From Lentisalinibacter orientalis (GTDB lineage: Bacteria; Pseudomonadota; Gammaproteobacteria; Steroidobacterales; Woeseiaceae): 64,000 nucleotides of DNA. A program made the position numbers and the translations under genes. Positions 34,636 to 46,500 of the stretch are shown piece by piece (positions within the stretch are counted from its first letter, which is position 1; every line of letters begins with the position of its first letter). The notes below the pieces were generated by a model. That model searched no databases. It was not told the origin of the DNA and saw nothing but the letters and a program-made list of their open reading frames with translations. Location: the NCBI RefSeq assembly GCF_040706535.1, contig NZ_JAPDRJ010000004.1, positions 248,001-312,000 of the forward strand. The letters are read 5' to 3'.

Positions 34636-34980
34636 ATGAGCAAGGTCATCGACGCTTTGGAGCAGGAACAGATGCAGCGCGAGATACCCGAGTTCGCCCC
34701 GGGCGACACGGTAGCCGTGCAGGTGCGCGTCAAGGAAGGCGACCGGGAGCGTCTCCAGTCCTACGAGGGCGTGGTGATCGCCAAGCGCAACCGTGGCCTG
34801 AACTCGTCCTTCACGGTGCGCAAGATGTCCCATGGCGAGGGCGTGGAGCGCGTCTTCCAGACCTACAGCCCCTCCATCGGCGACATCATCGTCAAGCGCA
34901 AGGGCGACGTGCGCCGCGCCAAGCTGTACTACCTGCGCGGACGCACGGGCAAGGCGGCCAGGATTCGCGAGAAGATCTGA
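34636..34980 (+). CDS. rplS: 50S ribosomal protein L19
   Basis: 114 residues from ATG 34636 (CAGGAAC ribosome site). IPEFAPGDTVAVQVRVKEGDRERLQSYEGVVIA and SFTVRKMSHGEGVERVFQTYSP, each interrupted by this comment, are the L19 core, and the end VRRAKLYYLRGRTGKAARIREKI is standard. It sits at the 30S-50S interface. Last gene of the operon; no clear terminator hairpin follows. Confidence 0.98.
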   Translation: MSKVIDALEQEQMQREIPEFAPGDTVAVQVRVKEGDRERLQSYEGVVIAKRNRGLNSSFTVRKMSHGEGVERVFQTYSPSIGDIIVKRKGDVRRAKLYYLRGRTGKAARIREKI

Positions 34981-35049
34981 CGGCGCCGCCGTGGCCCGTG
35001 ATCCCGATTGCCGGAGGAACGAAGCCTGCCGGCTGGGGTCACAGCTGAC

Positions 35050-35925
35050 ATGACGGAACGCTCCCGCAAAAAGACCCGCGCGGGCCTCGTCGCCCTCATG
35101 GCGGCGGCCCTGGGCTCGACCGGCTGTGCCTCGCTGGTTTCCTCCGCCGCGTCCGGGTTCGCCGACAACCTGAGTACGGCCGTGCTGAACCAGACGGATC
35201 CGGAGACGGTGCGCGACGGCGCGCCGGCCTATCTGCTGCTGCTGGACAGCCTGGTGGAGGGCAATCCCGACGATCCGGCGGTTCTGCAGGCCGCCGCCGA
35301 GCTCTATGCCTCCTACGGCGCGGTGTTCGCCGACGACCCGGAGCGTGCCCGGCGCCTCACCGAACGCGCCCGCAGCTACGGCGAGCGCTCCCTGTGCCTC
35401 GAGTACCGGCCGGCCTGTGCCTGGGACGAGCAGGACTACGACGCCTTCGAGGAGACCCTGGACGGCCTGAGGCCGGGTGACGCCGACGCGCTGTACAGCT
35501 ATGCGCTGTCGTCGCTGGCCTACATCCGCGCGCACAGCGACGACTGGAACTCGCTGGCGGAGCTGCCGCGGATGGAGGCGGTACTGGAGCGCCTGCTGAC
35601 GCTGAACCGCGGCGAGTACGACGCGCAGCTCTATACCTATCTCGGCATCCTCGCGACGCTCCGTCCGCCGTCTCTCGGCGGCGAACCGGAGCTCGCGCGA
35701 AACTATTTCGAGCGCGCCATCGAACTCACCGGGGGCAGGGATCTGTCGGTGAAGGTGGAGTACGCACGCGGCTACGCGCGCCTGCTCTACGAGCGGGACC
35801 TGCACGACCGGTTGCTGAACGAGGTGCTCGAGGCCGATCCGGTAGTGCCCGGTTACACCCTTACGAACACGCTGGCCCAGCGCGACGCCGAGGTGCTCCT
35901 CGAGAGCGCCGACGCGTATTTCTGA
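35050..35925 (+). CDS. TatT-type TRAP-associated TPR lipoprotein
   Basis: 291 residues from ATG 35050. A signal peptide ends in the lipobox LGSTGC with lipidated Cys at residue 26. The mature part is helical with TPR-like repeats (DSLVEGNPDDPAVLQAAAELYASYGAVFADD; ARNYFERAIELTGGRDLSVKVEYARGYARL), as in the TatT family first studied in Treponema, where TatT trimers bind the DctP-type protein. It lies immediately before dctP, dctQ and dctM, so a periplasm-facing scaffold or hydrophobic-ligand role with that transporter is likely. About 69 bases separate it from rplS. Confidence 0.88.
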   Translation: MTERSRKKTRAGLVALMAAALGSTGCASLVSSAASGFADNLSTAVLNQTDPETVRDGAPAYLLLLDSLVEGNPDDPAVLQAAAELYASYGAVFADDPERARRLTERARSYGERSLCLEYRPACAWDEQDYDAFEETLDGLRPGDADALYSYALSSLAYIRAHSDDWNSLAELPRMEAVLERLLTLNRGEYDAQLYTYLGILATLRPPSLGGEPELARNYFERAIELTGGRDLSVKVEYARGYARLLYERDLHDRLLNEVLEADPVVPGYTLTNTLAQRDAEVLLESADAYF

Positions 35926-35968
35926 GCCCGGACTCCGAGCGAAGAGCCACTCACAGGGAGTGCAAGCC

Positions 35969-37003
35969 ATGAATGCCCGAATCATCGCCGTCATCACCCT
36001 CATCGCGCTGCTGCTGGTCGCCGGTACGGCGTCCGCCGTCGATCTGAAGATCGCCACCATCGCCCCCGAGGGTTCTACCTGGATGAAGGACATGCGGGCG
36101 GCGTCCGCGGAGATCGCCGAGCGCACCGACGGGCGGGTGAACATCAAGCTCTACGGCGGTGGCGTAATGGGCGACGACAAGAAAGTGCTGCGCAAGATCC
36201 GCATCGGCCAGCTGCACGGCGGCGTCTTCACCGCCAACAGCATGGAGCAGTACTACCCGGACCTGAACATCTACGGCCTGCCGCTGCTGTTCGAGAACGA
36301 TGCCGAAGTGCAGTACGTGCGCGAGCGCGTCGACCCGAAACTCGAGGCCGGGCTCGAGGAGGCCGGCTTCGTCAGTTTCGGTTTCGCGGGAGGCGGCTTC
36401 GCCCGTTTTCTCTCCAACACGCCGGTGCGCTCGGTGGATGACCTGAAGGGCAAGAAGGTCTGGGTGCCGGAGGGCGACCAGATCAGCTACCGGGCCATGG
36501 AGGCGCTGGACCTCTCGCCGGTCACCCTGCCGGTGACCGACGTGCTGACCGGTCTGCAGACCGGTCTGATCGATATCGTCGCCTCGCCGCCGGTGGCGGT
36601 GCTGGTGCTGCAGTGGCACACTAAAGTGGATTACCTGACCGAGCTGCCGCTTCTCTACACGCTCGGCTATCTCGCCATCGACAAGCGCGCGTTCTCGCGC
36701 CTCTCCGAGGCCGATCAGGCCGTGGTCGACGAGGTCATGAACCGCGTCTACGAGAATTTCGACCGCATCAATCAGGCCGACAACGAGCAGGCGCTGTCTG
36801 CCCTGGCCAATACCGGCGTGGACTTCGTCGAGCCGGTGGACGGCGCCATCGACCGCTGGCGTGAGCCGGTCATGGCCGCGAACGAGAGCCTGGCGGAAGA
36901 GGGTTATCTCTCGCCGGAGCTGCTGGACGAGGTGCAGGCGCTGCTGGCCGAGTACCGGACCCGGGCTGCCGCGACGGCCCAGGCGGACGGCGACAGCCCG
37001 TGA
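35969..37003 (+). CDS. dctP: TRAP transporter substrate-binding protein (DctP family)
   Basis: 344 residues from ATG 35969 (AGGGAG ribosome site). A signal peptide cleaves near TASA/VDLKIA. IATIAPEGSTWMKDMRAASAEIAERTDGRVNIKLYGGG, broken here, is the usual DctP start; the conserved Arg that clamps carboxylates is in GFARFLSNTPV, and VWVPEGDQISYRAMEALDLSPVTLP follows. The 'VPEGDQISYRAME' form resembles the DctP7/TatP subgroup rather than C4-dicarboxylate DctP. It delivers an organic acid to DctQM. It overlaps dctQ by 4 bases. Confidence 0.93.
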   Translation: MNARIIAVITLIALLLVAGTASAVDLKIATIAPEGSTWMKDMRAASAEIAERTDGRVNIKLYGGGVMGDDKKVLRKIRIGQLHGGVFTANSMEQYYPDLNIYGLPLLFENDAEVQYVRERVDPKLEAGLEEAGFVSFGFAGGGFARFLSNTPVRSVDDLKGKKVWVPEGDQISYRAMEALDLSPVTLPVTDVLTGLQTGLIDIVASPPVAVLVLQWHTKVDYLTELPLLYTLGYLAIDKRAFSRLSEADQAVVDEVMNRVYENFDRINQADNEQALSALANTGVDFVEPVDGAIDRWREPVMAANESLAEEGYLSPELLDEVQALLAEYRTRAAATAQADGDSP

Positions 37004-37533
37004 CGGAGGCGCCCGGGCGTCTCGGCGGGCGTCTGAGCGAGCGCCTGGAGCGTGCAGGCCGGCTGCTGGAGGACGTGGTCCTCATCGTGCTGCTGTCGGC
37101 CATGATCCTGCTGGCCACCACCCAGATCATCATCCGCAATGCCTTCGACTTCAGCTTCGTCTGGGCCGATGAGGTCCTGAAGCTGATGGTGCTCTGGGTG
37201 GCCCTGTTCGGCGCGGTGGCCGCCAGCCGGGCCGACAAGCACATCAGCATCGACGTCGTCTCACGGTTCCTCTCGCCGGGGCTGCGCCTGATCTCCGAAC
37301 TGGTGGTCAACGTCTTCACCGCATCGGTCTGCGCCCTGCTGGCCTGGCATTCGGGACGCTTCGTCTACACGGCATGGGAGTTCGGCGACCAGCTGGTGGG
37401 CGGGCTGCCCGCCTGGTGGTTCCAGATCGTCATGCCGATCGCCTTCGGACTGATGGCCTGGCGCTATCTGCTGTTCACCGGCTCGAGCGCCGTCCGCCTC
37501 GGCAATCGCCTGCGTTACCGGGAGCCCGGATGA
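37000..37533 (+). CDS. dctQ: TRAP transporter small membrane subunit (DctQ)
   Basis: 177 residues from GTG 37000, overlapping dctP. Four helices, with LATTQIIIRNAFDFSFVWADEVLKLMVLWVALFGAVAAS and ADKHISIDVV, broken here, as the core DctQ motif (R-N and W-x-x-E). It supports the large subunit in Na+-coupled uptake. The stop overlaps the dctM ATG (ATGA). Confidence 0.95.
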   Translation: MTEAPGRLGGRLSERLERAGRLLEDVVLIVLLSAMILLATTQIIIRNAFDFSFVWADEVLKLMVLWVALFGAVAASRADKHISIDVVSRFLSPGLRLISELVVNVFTASVCALLAWHSGRFVYTAWEFGDQLVGGLPAWWFQIVMPIAFGLMAWRYLLFTGSSAVRLGNRLRYREPG

Positions 37534-38792
37534 TCCTGTTCGGTATCGTCCTGCTGCTGCTGGCGCTGTTCGGCGCGCCGCTGTTCGCGGTCATCGCCGC
37601 GAGCGCCATGTGGGGCTATTACCAGGCGGACATCGATCTCTCCGCCGTGGCCATCGAGTTCTTCAGCGTCGGCACCATGCCTTTCCTGCTGGCGATACCG
37701 CTGTTCACGTTCGCGGGCTTCGTGCTGAGCGAGAGCGGCGCGCCCCGCCGGCTGGTGCGCATCACCCGCGCCCTGCTGGGCTGGATGCCAGGCGGGCTCG
37801 CCATCGTCTCGCTGGCGGCCTGCGCGTTCTTCACGGCCTTCACGGGCGCCTCGGGCGTCACCATCATCGCGCTCGGCGCCATCCTGTATCCCGCGCTGAC
37901 TCAGGCCGGTTATCCGGAGCGCTTCAACCTGGGCCTGGTTACCAGCGCCGGCAGCCTGGGCCTGCTGTTCGCGCCGTCGCTGCCGCTGATCCTCTACGGC
38001 GTCGTCGCCCAGCAGTCGATCGACGAGCTGTTCCGGGCCGGCGTGCTGCCGGGCCTGCTGATGTTGATCATGCTCTCGGGCTGGAGCCTGTGGGTGAACC
38101 GCCACCAGCGCCAGCCCCTGTCGGAGTTCTCGTGGCGCGAGGTGGCCGGCGCCGTGCGCGAGTCCGCCTGGGAGATACCGCTGCCGGTCGTCGTGCTGGG
38201 CGGCATCTACTCCGGACTCATCGGCGTCTCCGAGGCGGCCGCCGTGACGGCGCTCTACGTGGTATTCGTCGAGGTCTTCATGCTGCGGGAGATCCCGCTG
38301 CGCGAGCTGCCGAGGATCATGCGTGAGTCCATGCTGCTGGTGGGCGGCATCCTGGTCATCCTCGGCGTCTCGCTGGCCTCGACCAACATCATGATCGATG
38401 CCGGGGTGCCCCAGAAATTGCTCGCCATCGTGGAACAGTTCGTGAGCGGGCCCCTCACCTTCCTGCTGCTCCTGCTGGTGTTCCTGCTGATCCTGGGCGC
38501 CATACTGGATATCTTCTCGGCGCTGGTGCTGGTGGTGCCGCTGATTCTGCCGGTCGCCGCGCAGTACGACATCCACCCGATCCATCTCGGCATCATCTTC
38601 CTGGCCGCGATGCAGCTCGGCTATCTCACGCCGCCGGTGGGCCTCAACCTGTTCATCGCCAGTTATCGCTTCGATGAGCCCATCGTCCGCGTCTACCTGG
38701 CAACGCTGCCGTTTCTGTTGATTCTGCTGATCTCGGTCATCATCATCACCTACGTGCCGGCGCTGTCCCTGTGGCTGCTGCCGGGCGTCTGA
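37530..38792 (+). CDS. dctM: TRAP transporter large permease subunit (DctM)
   Basis: 420 residues, about 12 helices. FFTAFTGASGVTIIALGAILYPAL, GLLFAPSLPLILYGVVAQQS and LGYLTPPVGLNLFIASY, all conserved in DctM, include the substrate/Na+ sites. It is the translocating subunit that imports the DctP ligand using a sodium gradient. The ATG is coupled to dctQ. No terminator is apparent before sppA, 80 bases on. Confidence 0.96.
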   Translation: MILFGIVLLLLALFGAPLFAVIAASAMWGYYQADIDLSAVAIEFFSVGTMPFLLAIPLFTFAGFVLSESGAPRRLVRITRALLGWMPGGLAIVSLAACAFFTAFTGASGVTIIALGAILYPALTQAGYPERFNLGLVTSAGSLGLLFAPSLPLILYGVVAQQSIDELFRAGVLPGLLMLIMLSGWSLWVNRHQRQPLSEFSWREVAGAVRESAWEIPLPVVVLGGIYSGLIGVSEAAAVTALYVVFVEVFMLREIPLRELPRIMRESMLLVGGILVILGVSLASTNIMIDAGVPQKLLAIVEQFVSGPLTFLLLLLVFLLILGAILDIFSALVLVVPLILPVAAQYDIHPIHLGIIFLAAMQLGYLTPPVGLNLFIASYRFDEPIVRVYLATLPFLLILLISVIIITYVPALSLWLLPGV

Positions 38793-38871
38793 GCGCGGCC
38801 TGCTGGCGGCGCCGGCGTCATTGACCGAATTCGATACAACGGCGCAGGCGCGCCGGACGAGGAGTGAGAGC

Positions 38872-40737
38872 ATGGCCCTGGGAAAAGCCCTGATGAGAGT
38901 CCTGCGAGCCCTGTGGCGCGGGCTGGACGGCATCCGCAAGATTCTGCATCTGCTGGTGCTGCTGTTCCTGTTCGCGCTCGTGGTCGCGGCCCTGTCGCCG
39001 CCGGTGGCCGAAGTGCCGCGCAAGGCGGCGCTGGTGATCGCGCCGGAGGGCTACCTGGTGGAGGAGTTCGAGGGCAACCCGGTGGATCGCGCCCTCGCCG
39101 AGGCCATGGGCGACGGCGTCGGCCAGACCCGGCTCCGTGACGTACAGGACGCCCTGGCGTGGGCCGCGGAGGACGACCGCATCCCGGCGGTGGTGCTCGA
39201 GCTGGACGCGTTCCTCGGCGGCGGGCTGACCAAGTTGCAGGCGGTCGCCAACGCCATCGAGACGTTCAAGGCGTCCGGCAAGCCCGTGATCGCCATGGGC
39301 AACGCCTACACCCAGGCGGGCTACTACATCGCCGCACATGCCGACGAGGTGTGGCTGCAGGATCAGGGCATGGTGTTCCTGCAGGGCTACGGCATCTACC
39401 GCAACTACTTCCGCGATGCCATCGACAAGCTCGGCATCGACTGGAACGTGTTCGCTGCGGGCACCTACAAGTCCTACGCGGAGCCCTTCACCCGCAACGA
39501 CATGTCGGAGGCCGCGAAGACGGCCAACCGGGACCTGCTGGGCCAGCTCTGGCAGGCCTGGCTCGGTGGCGTGTCCGCCGCCCGGGGCCTGGACGCCGCC
39601 CGGCTGCAGGCGGGTATCGACAACCTGCCCGGGGAACTCGAGGCGAGCAACGGCCGTTTCGCCGACATGGCGGTCAGGCTGGGCCTGGCAGACCGGGTAA
39701 CCACCCGGGCCGAGTTCCGCGAGCACATGATCGGCATCGCCGGCACCAACGGCGGGCAGGAAGACAGCTACCGCTCCATCGGCATGGATGCCTACCTGGA
39801 CGGCCAGCGGCTGCTGCGCGGGGACGAGGCGGGCGCGAGCAACGTGGCGGTGGTCGTCGCGTCCGGTCCGGTGGTGGAGGGCGATGCGCCGGCCGGCAAC
39901 ATCGGCGGCGAGTCCACCAGCAACCTGATCCGGCGCGCGACAGAGGACGACTCGGTCAGGGCGCTGGTCCTGCGCGTCGACAGCGGCGGCGGCAGCACGT
40001 TCGCCTCGGAACTGATACTCGACGAGATCCAGGCCTTCAAGGCCACGGAGCGGCCGGTGATCGTCTCCATGAGCAGTGTGGCCGCCTCGGCCGGCTACTG
40101 GATATCGACCGCCGGCGACGAGATTCTTGCGCACCCCACGACCATCACGGGCTCCATCGGCGTCGTGGGCATGTTCCCCACATTCCAGCGCACGCTGGAG
40201 AAGGTGGGCATCAATACGGACGGAGTGGGTACGACGGCGCTGGCCGGCGCGCTGCGCCCGGACCGTGCCCTGGACGAGACGCTCCGGCGCACGATCGAAA
40301 TCACGGTGGATACGACCTATCGGGACTTCGTCGACGGTGTCGCCGAGCAGCGCGGCCTGAAACGCGAGACGGTCGGCGACATCGCCGAGGGCCGGGTCTG
40401 GACCGGCCAGGACGCGCTGGAGTTCGGGCTGATCGACCGTTTCGGGGACCTGGACGATGCCATCGAGGCGGCGGCGGAGCGCGCCGGGCTCGCGGAGGGC
40501 GAGTACGGCGTGAAGTACGTGGAGCGGCCGCTGACGCCGGGCCAGGAGTTCCTGCTGCAGCTGCTGAACTCCCGCATCGGTCCGACGGTGGCGGGGGTGG
40601 CCGCGACCGGCTATGCCGGCCGTGGCTCGCCGCTGGCGCCGCTGGTGACCGCCGTCGAGGACGCGTGGCGCGGCATCGCCCGGTTCAACGATCGCCGCGG
40701 GACGTACGCCGACTGCTTCTGCGACGTCCTGCGCTAG
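38872..40737 (+). CDS. sppA: Signal peptide peptidase SppA, long (67K) type
   Basis: 621 residues from ATG 38872, with GAGGAG upstream. One N-terminal transmembrane helix (ILHLLVLLFLFALVVAAL). Both halves of the long SppA are present: the catalytic Lys is K200 in TYKSYAEPF and the catalytic Ser is S406 in VAASAGYWIS, close to E. coli K209 and S409. It degrades cleaved signal peptides at the periplasmic face of the inner membrane. The C-terminal 60 residues are less conserved. A strong hairpin follows the stop. Confidence 0.96.
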   Translation: MALGKALMRVLRALWRGLDGIRKILHLLVLLFLFALVVAALSPPVAEVPRKAALVIAPEGYLVEEFEGNPVDRALAEAMGDGVGQTRLRDVQDALAWAAEDDRIPAVVLELDAFLGGGLTKLQAVANAIETFKASGKPVIAMGNAYTQAGYYIAAHADEVWLQDQGMVFLQGYGIYRNYFRDAIDKLGIDWNVFAAGTYKSYAEPFTRNDMSEAAKTANRDLLGQLWQAWLGGVSAARGLDAARLQAGIDNLPGELEASNGRFADMAVRLGLADRVTTRAEFREHMIGIAGTNGGQEDSYRSIGMDAYLDGQRLLRGDEAGASNVAVVVASGPVVEGDAPAGNIGGESTSNLIRRATEDDSVRALVLRVDSGGGSTFASELILDEIQAFKATERPVIVSMSSVAASAGYWISTAGDEILAHPTTITGSIGVVGMFPTFQRTLEKVGINTDGVGTTALAGALRPDRALDETLRRTIEITVDTTYRDFVDGVAEQRGLKRETVGDIAEGRVWTGQDALEFGLIDRFGDLDDAIEAAAERAGLAEGEYGVKYVERPLTPGQEFLLQLLNSRIGPTVAGVAATGYAGRGSPLAPLVTAVEDAWRGIARFNDRRGTYADCFCDVLR

Positions 40738-40745
40738 TGAACGAC

Positions 40746-40770
40746 CCCGCCGGCTGCGGCAGCCGGCGGG
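40746..40770. terminator. Strong hairpin between convergent sppA and tdh
   Basis: CCCGCCGGCTG (40746-40756) pairs perfectly with CAGCCGGCGGG (40760-40770) around a CGG loop. There is no T-tract on either side, so it may work as a bidirectional or rho-aided 3'-end barrier. It fills most of the 42-base convergent gap. Confidence 0.6.
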
Positions 40771-40779
40771 AGGCGGGCG

Positions 40780-41808
<1,029 letters not shown>

Positions 41809-41821
41809 AACGCCTCCGCTG

Positions 41822-43021
<1,200 letters not shown>

Positions 43022-43114
43022 GGCGATACTCCTTGCTTGCGCTGGGCCGGAGTATATCAGCCGTGGCCATCGCAGCCTCTGGAGTATGGGCCGGCGAGGC
43101 GCGACAATGCGGGC

Positions 43115-43501
43115 ATGAGCGAAGACGCATTGCGCATCGACAAGTGGCTCTGGCACACCCGGTTCTTCAAGACCCGCGGGCTCGCCGCGAAAGCCGTCTC
43201 CGGCGGGCACGTGCACGTCAACGGCGAGCGGGTGAAGGCGTCCCGCATGGTCAGGGTCGGCGACCGGCTGGAGATCACCCGGGACCGGCTGACCTGGCGG
43301 CTGACCGTGCTGACGCTGCCCCCGCGCCGGGGTCCCGCCAGGGAAGCCGAGGCCTGCTACCATGAGGAAGAGGGGAGCCGGCGGGAGCGCGAGGCGCTGA
43401 TCGAGACGCTGCGCCAGGACCGTCGCGCCATGCCGCGCACGGACGGCCGGCCGGACAAGCACACGCGGCGCGAGCTGCGCCGACTGAATCGCAAGGCCTG
43501 A
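43115..43501 (+). CDS. hslR: S4-domain ribosome-associated heat-shock protein (Hsp15)
   Basis: 128 residues from ATG 43115. The S4 RNA-binding domain is LRIDKWLWHTRFFKTRGLAAKAVSGGHVHVNGERVK, broken here, followed by a highly charged C-terminal tail rich in Arg, as in E. coli Hsp15 (133 residues), which rescues 50S subunits carrying stalled nascent chains. It starts on the other side of the kbl promoter region. putA follows after 49 bases. Confidence 0.93.
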   Translation: MSEDALRIDKWLWHTRFFKTRGLAAKAVSGGHVHVNGERVKASRMVRVGDRLEITRDRLTWRLTVLTLPPRRGPAREAEACYHEEEGSRREREALIETLRQDRRAMPRTDGRPDKHTRRELRRLNRKA

Positions 43502-43550
43502 ACCGGTCGTTCGCCGGGACGAAGGCTGCGCACGAGCGAAGGGCGCTATC

Positions 43551-46500
43551 TTGAACAGGGAAACCGCAACGGGCGCCGGTCGGCGCCTTCCGGATCAGCC
43601 GGCCGCGGCCTCGCCGCTGGACGGGGCCATCAACGAGCGCTACCTCACCGACGAGTCGAACGTGGTGGCGGAACTGCTGGAGCGCGCCGACGCCGGGCAG
43701 GCGCTGCGCGAGCGGGTGCGCGAGACGGCGGTGGAGCTCGTGGCCCGGGTGCGCGAGACGGAGCGCCGCCACGGCGGGCTGGACGCATTCCTGCACAAGT
43801 ACGACCTGTCGTCCCAGGAAGGCGTGGTGCTGATGTGCATCGCCGAGGCGCTGTTGCGCATACCGGATGCGGATACGGCCGACCGGCTCATCGCCGACAA
43901 GCTGACCTCGGGCCGCTGGGAGGAACACCTCGGCAGCAGCGAGTCGTTGTTCGTCAACGCTTCCACCTGGGGACTGATGCTGACCGGCCGGCTCATGCGG
44001 CTCGACGAGGCCACCATCCGCAACCCGGCGAAGTTCCTCGGCAAGCTGACCAGCAAGGCGGGCGAGCCCGTGGTGCGGCAGGCGATGCGCCAGGCCATGA
44101 AGATCATGGGTCACCAGTTCGTGATGGGGCGCGATATCGAAGAGGCGCTGGAGCGGGCCGGCGAGGGCGGCAACCGGCGCTACCGCTATTCCTACGACAT
44201 GCTCGGCGAGGCGGCGCTCACGGCAGAAGACGCCGAGCGCTACTTCCGGGCCTACGCCGGCGCCATCGAGGCGATCGGCGGCGCGGCCGGCGACGACGTC
44301 ATCGCGGCTCCGGGCATCTCGGTGAAACTCTCCGCCCTGCATCCGCGCTACGAGTTCACGCAACGGGGGCGGCTGCTGGATGAACTGGTGCCGCGTCTGG
44401 CCCGGTTGACGGAGATGGCCCGGGACGCGGGGATACCGCTGACGGTGGATGCGGAGGAGGCGGACCGGCTGGAGATCTCGCTGGAGATCTTCGCAGCCGT
44501 CGCCGAGAGCACCTCGGCGGCGGGCTACGACGGCCTGGGTCTCGCCGTGCAGGCGTACCAGAAGCGGTCGCTGCCGGTGATCCGCTGGCTGGCGGAGCTG
44601 GCCGGGCGCACCGGCCGGCGCATCCCGGTGCGCCTGGTGAAAGGGGCGTACTGGGACACCGAGATCAAGCGCGCCCAGGAGCAGGGGCTCGAGGGCTATC
44701 CCGTGTTCACCCGCAAGGCCAACACCGACGTCTCCTTCCTCGCCTGTGCCCGCGAGCTGCTGGATGCCGGCGAGCGGCTCTATCCCCAGTTCGCCACCCA
44801 TAACGCGCATACGCTGGCGAGCATCCTGCACCTGGCGGGGCAGCGGCGGGACTACGAGTTCCAGCGGCTGCACGGCATGGGCGAGGAGCTCTACGAGCAG
44901 GTGGTCGACCCGGAGCGCTACGACCGGCCCTGCCGCGTGTATGCACCGGTGGGCAGCCACGAGGACCTGCTGCCGTACCTCGTGCGCCGGCTGCTCGAGA
45001 ACGGTGCCAATACCTCTTTCGTCAACCGCATCGTGGACGAGGAGGCGCCGGTGGAGGAGATCGTGGCAGATCCGGTCGAAGCGGTGCGGAGCCTGTCGTC
45101 CTATCCCCATCCGCGCATCCCGCTGCCGGCCGCCATCTACGGCGAGGAGCGGCGGAATTCCCGCGGGCTGAACCTTGCCGACCGGGCCCTGCTGGGCGGC
45201 TGGCTGGAGCGCATGCAGAAGGCCCTGGATGGCGGTCACCATGCGCGCCCGCGGGTGGCCGGCCGCGCGCTGTCCGGACGGCCGGTGGAGTCGCGCAATC
45301 CGGCGCGCACGGGCGAGGTCGTGGGCGTGGTCGAGTACGCGGACGGCGCCGCGGTGGACCGGGCGCTCGGGACCGCGTCCGCGGCCTGGTACGACTGGAA
45401 TGCGACCGATGCGGCGACGCGAGCCAATATCCTGCGGCGTGCCGCCGACCTCTACGAGGAGGAGGCGCCCGCCCTCATGGCGCTGTGCGTGGCCGAGGCG
45501 GGCAAGAGCATCGGGGACTCCCTGGGAGAGGTCCGCGAGGCGGTGGACTTCCTGCGCTATTACGCGGCGCGCGCGGAGGCACTGTTCGCCGCGCCGCTGC
45601 CGATGGCCGGGCCGACCGGCGAGCGCAACGAGCTCAGGCTGCAGGGCAGGGGCGTGTTCGTCTGCATCAGCCCGTGGAACTTCCCGCTGGCGATCTTCAC
45701 CGGCCAGGTGGCGGCGGCGCTCGCGGCCGGCAATACGGTGCTCGCGAAGCCGGCCGAGCAGACCTCGCTGATCGCGGCCCGGGCGGTGGACATCCTGCAC
45801 CGGGCCGGCGTGCCGGGCGAGGTATTGAATTTCCTGCCCGGCGAGGGCGGGGAGGTGGGTGCGGCGGCCGTGGCCGACCCGCGTGTGGCGGGGGTGGCCT
45901 TCACCGGCTCCACGGAGACGGCGCGGCTGATCAACCGGACGCTGGCCGAGCGGCCGGGGCCCATCGCGGCGTTCATCGCCGAGACCGGCGGACAGAACGC
46001 GATGCTGGTCGACAGTTCCGCGCTGCCGGAGCAGGTGGTCAAGGACGCGGTGTATTCCGGGTACAACAGCGCCGGCCAGCGGTGCTCTGCGCTGCGCATC
46101 CTGTGCGTGCAGCGGGACATCGCGCCACGGGTGATCGAACTGCTGACCGGCCACATGGACGAGCTCAGCGTGGGCGATCCTGGCCTGCTGAGCACCGACG
46201 TGGGTCCGGTCATCGATGCCGGGGCGCAGGAGATGCTGGAACGATACGTGGCCGACATGGGCGCGAGGTCATCTCTGGTGCACCGTACGACGCTCGGCGA
46301 GGGCACGGGCGGCGGCACCTTCGTGGCGCCGACGGCCATCGAGATCGAGCGTATCGATCAGCTGGGCCGCGAGGTTTTCGGGCCCGTGGTGCATATCTAC
46401 CGCTATCGCGCGCGAGATCTGCGCAAGACCGTCGAGGCGATCAACGCCACGGGGTACGGCCTGACCATGGGCGTGCACAGCCGCATCGACCGGCGAGCGC

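Noticed and set aside
43275..46154. Very long open frame antisense to putA (about 959 codons)
   Set aside because: It mirrors the codon periodicity of putA on the other strand, has no motifs, and such antisense frames are common at high GC.
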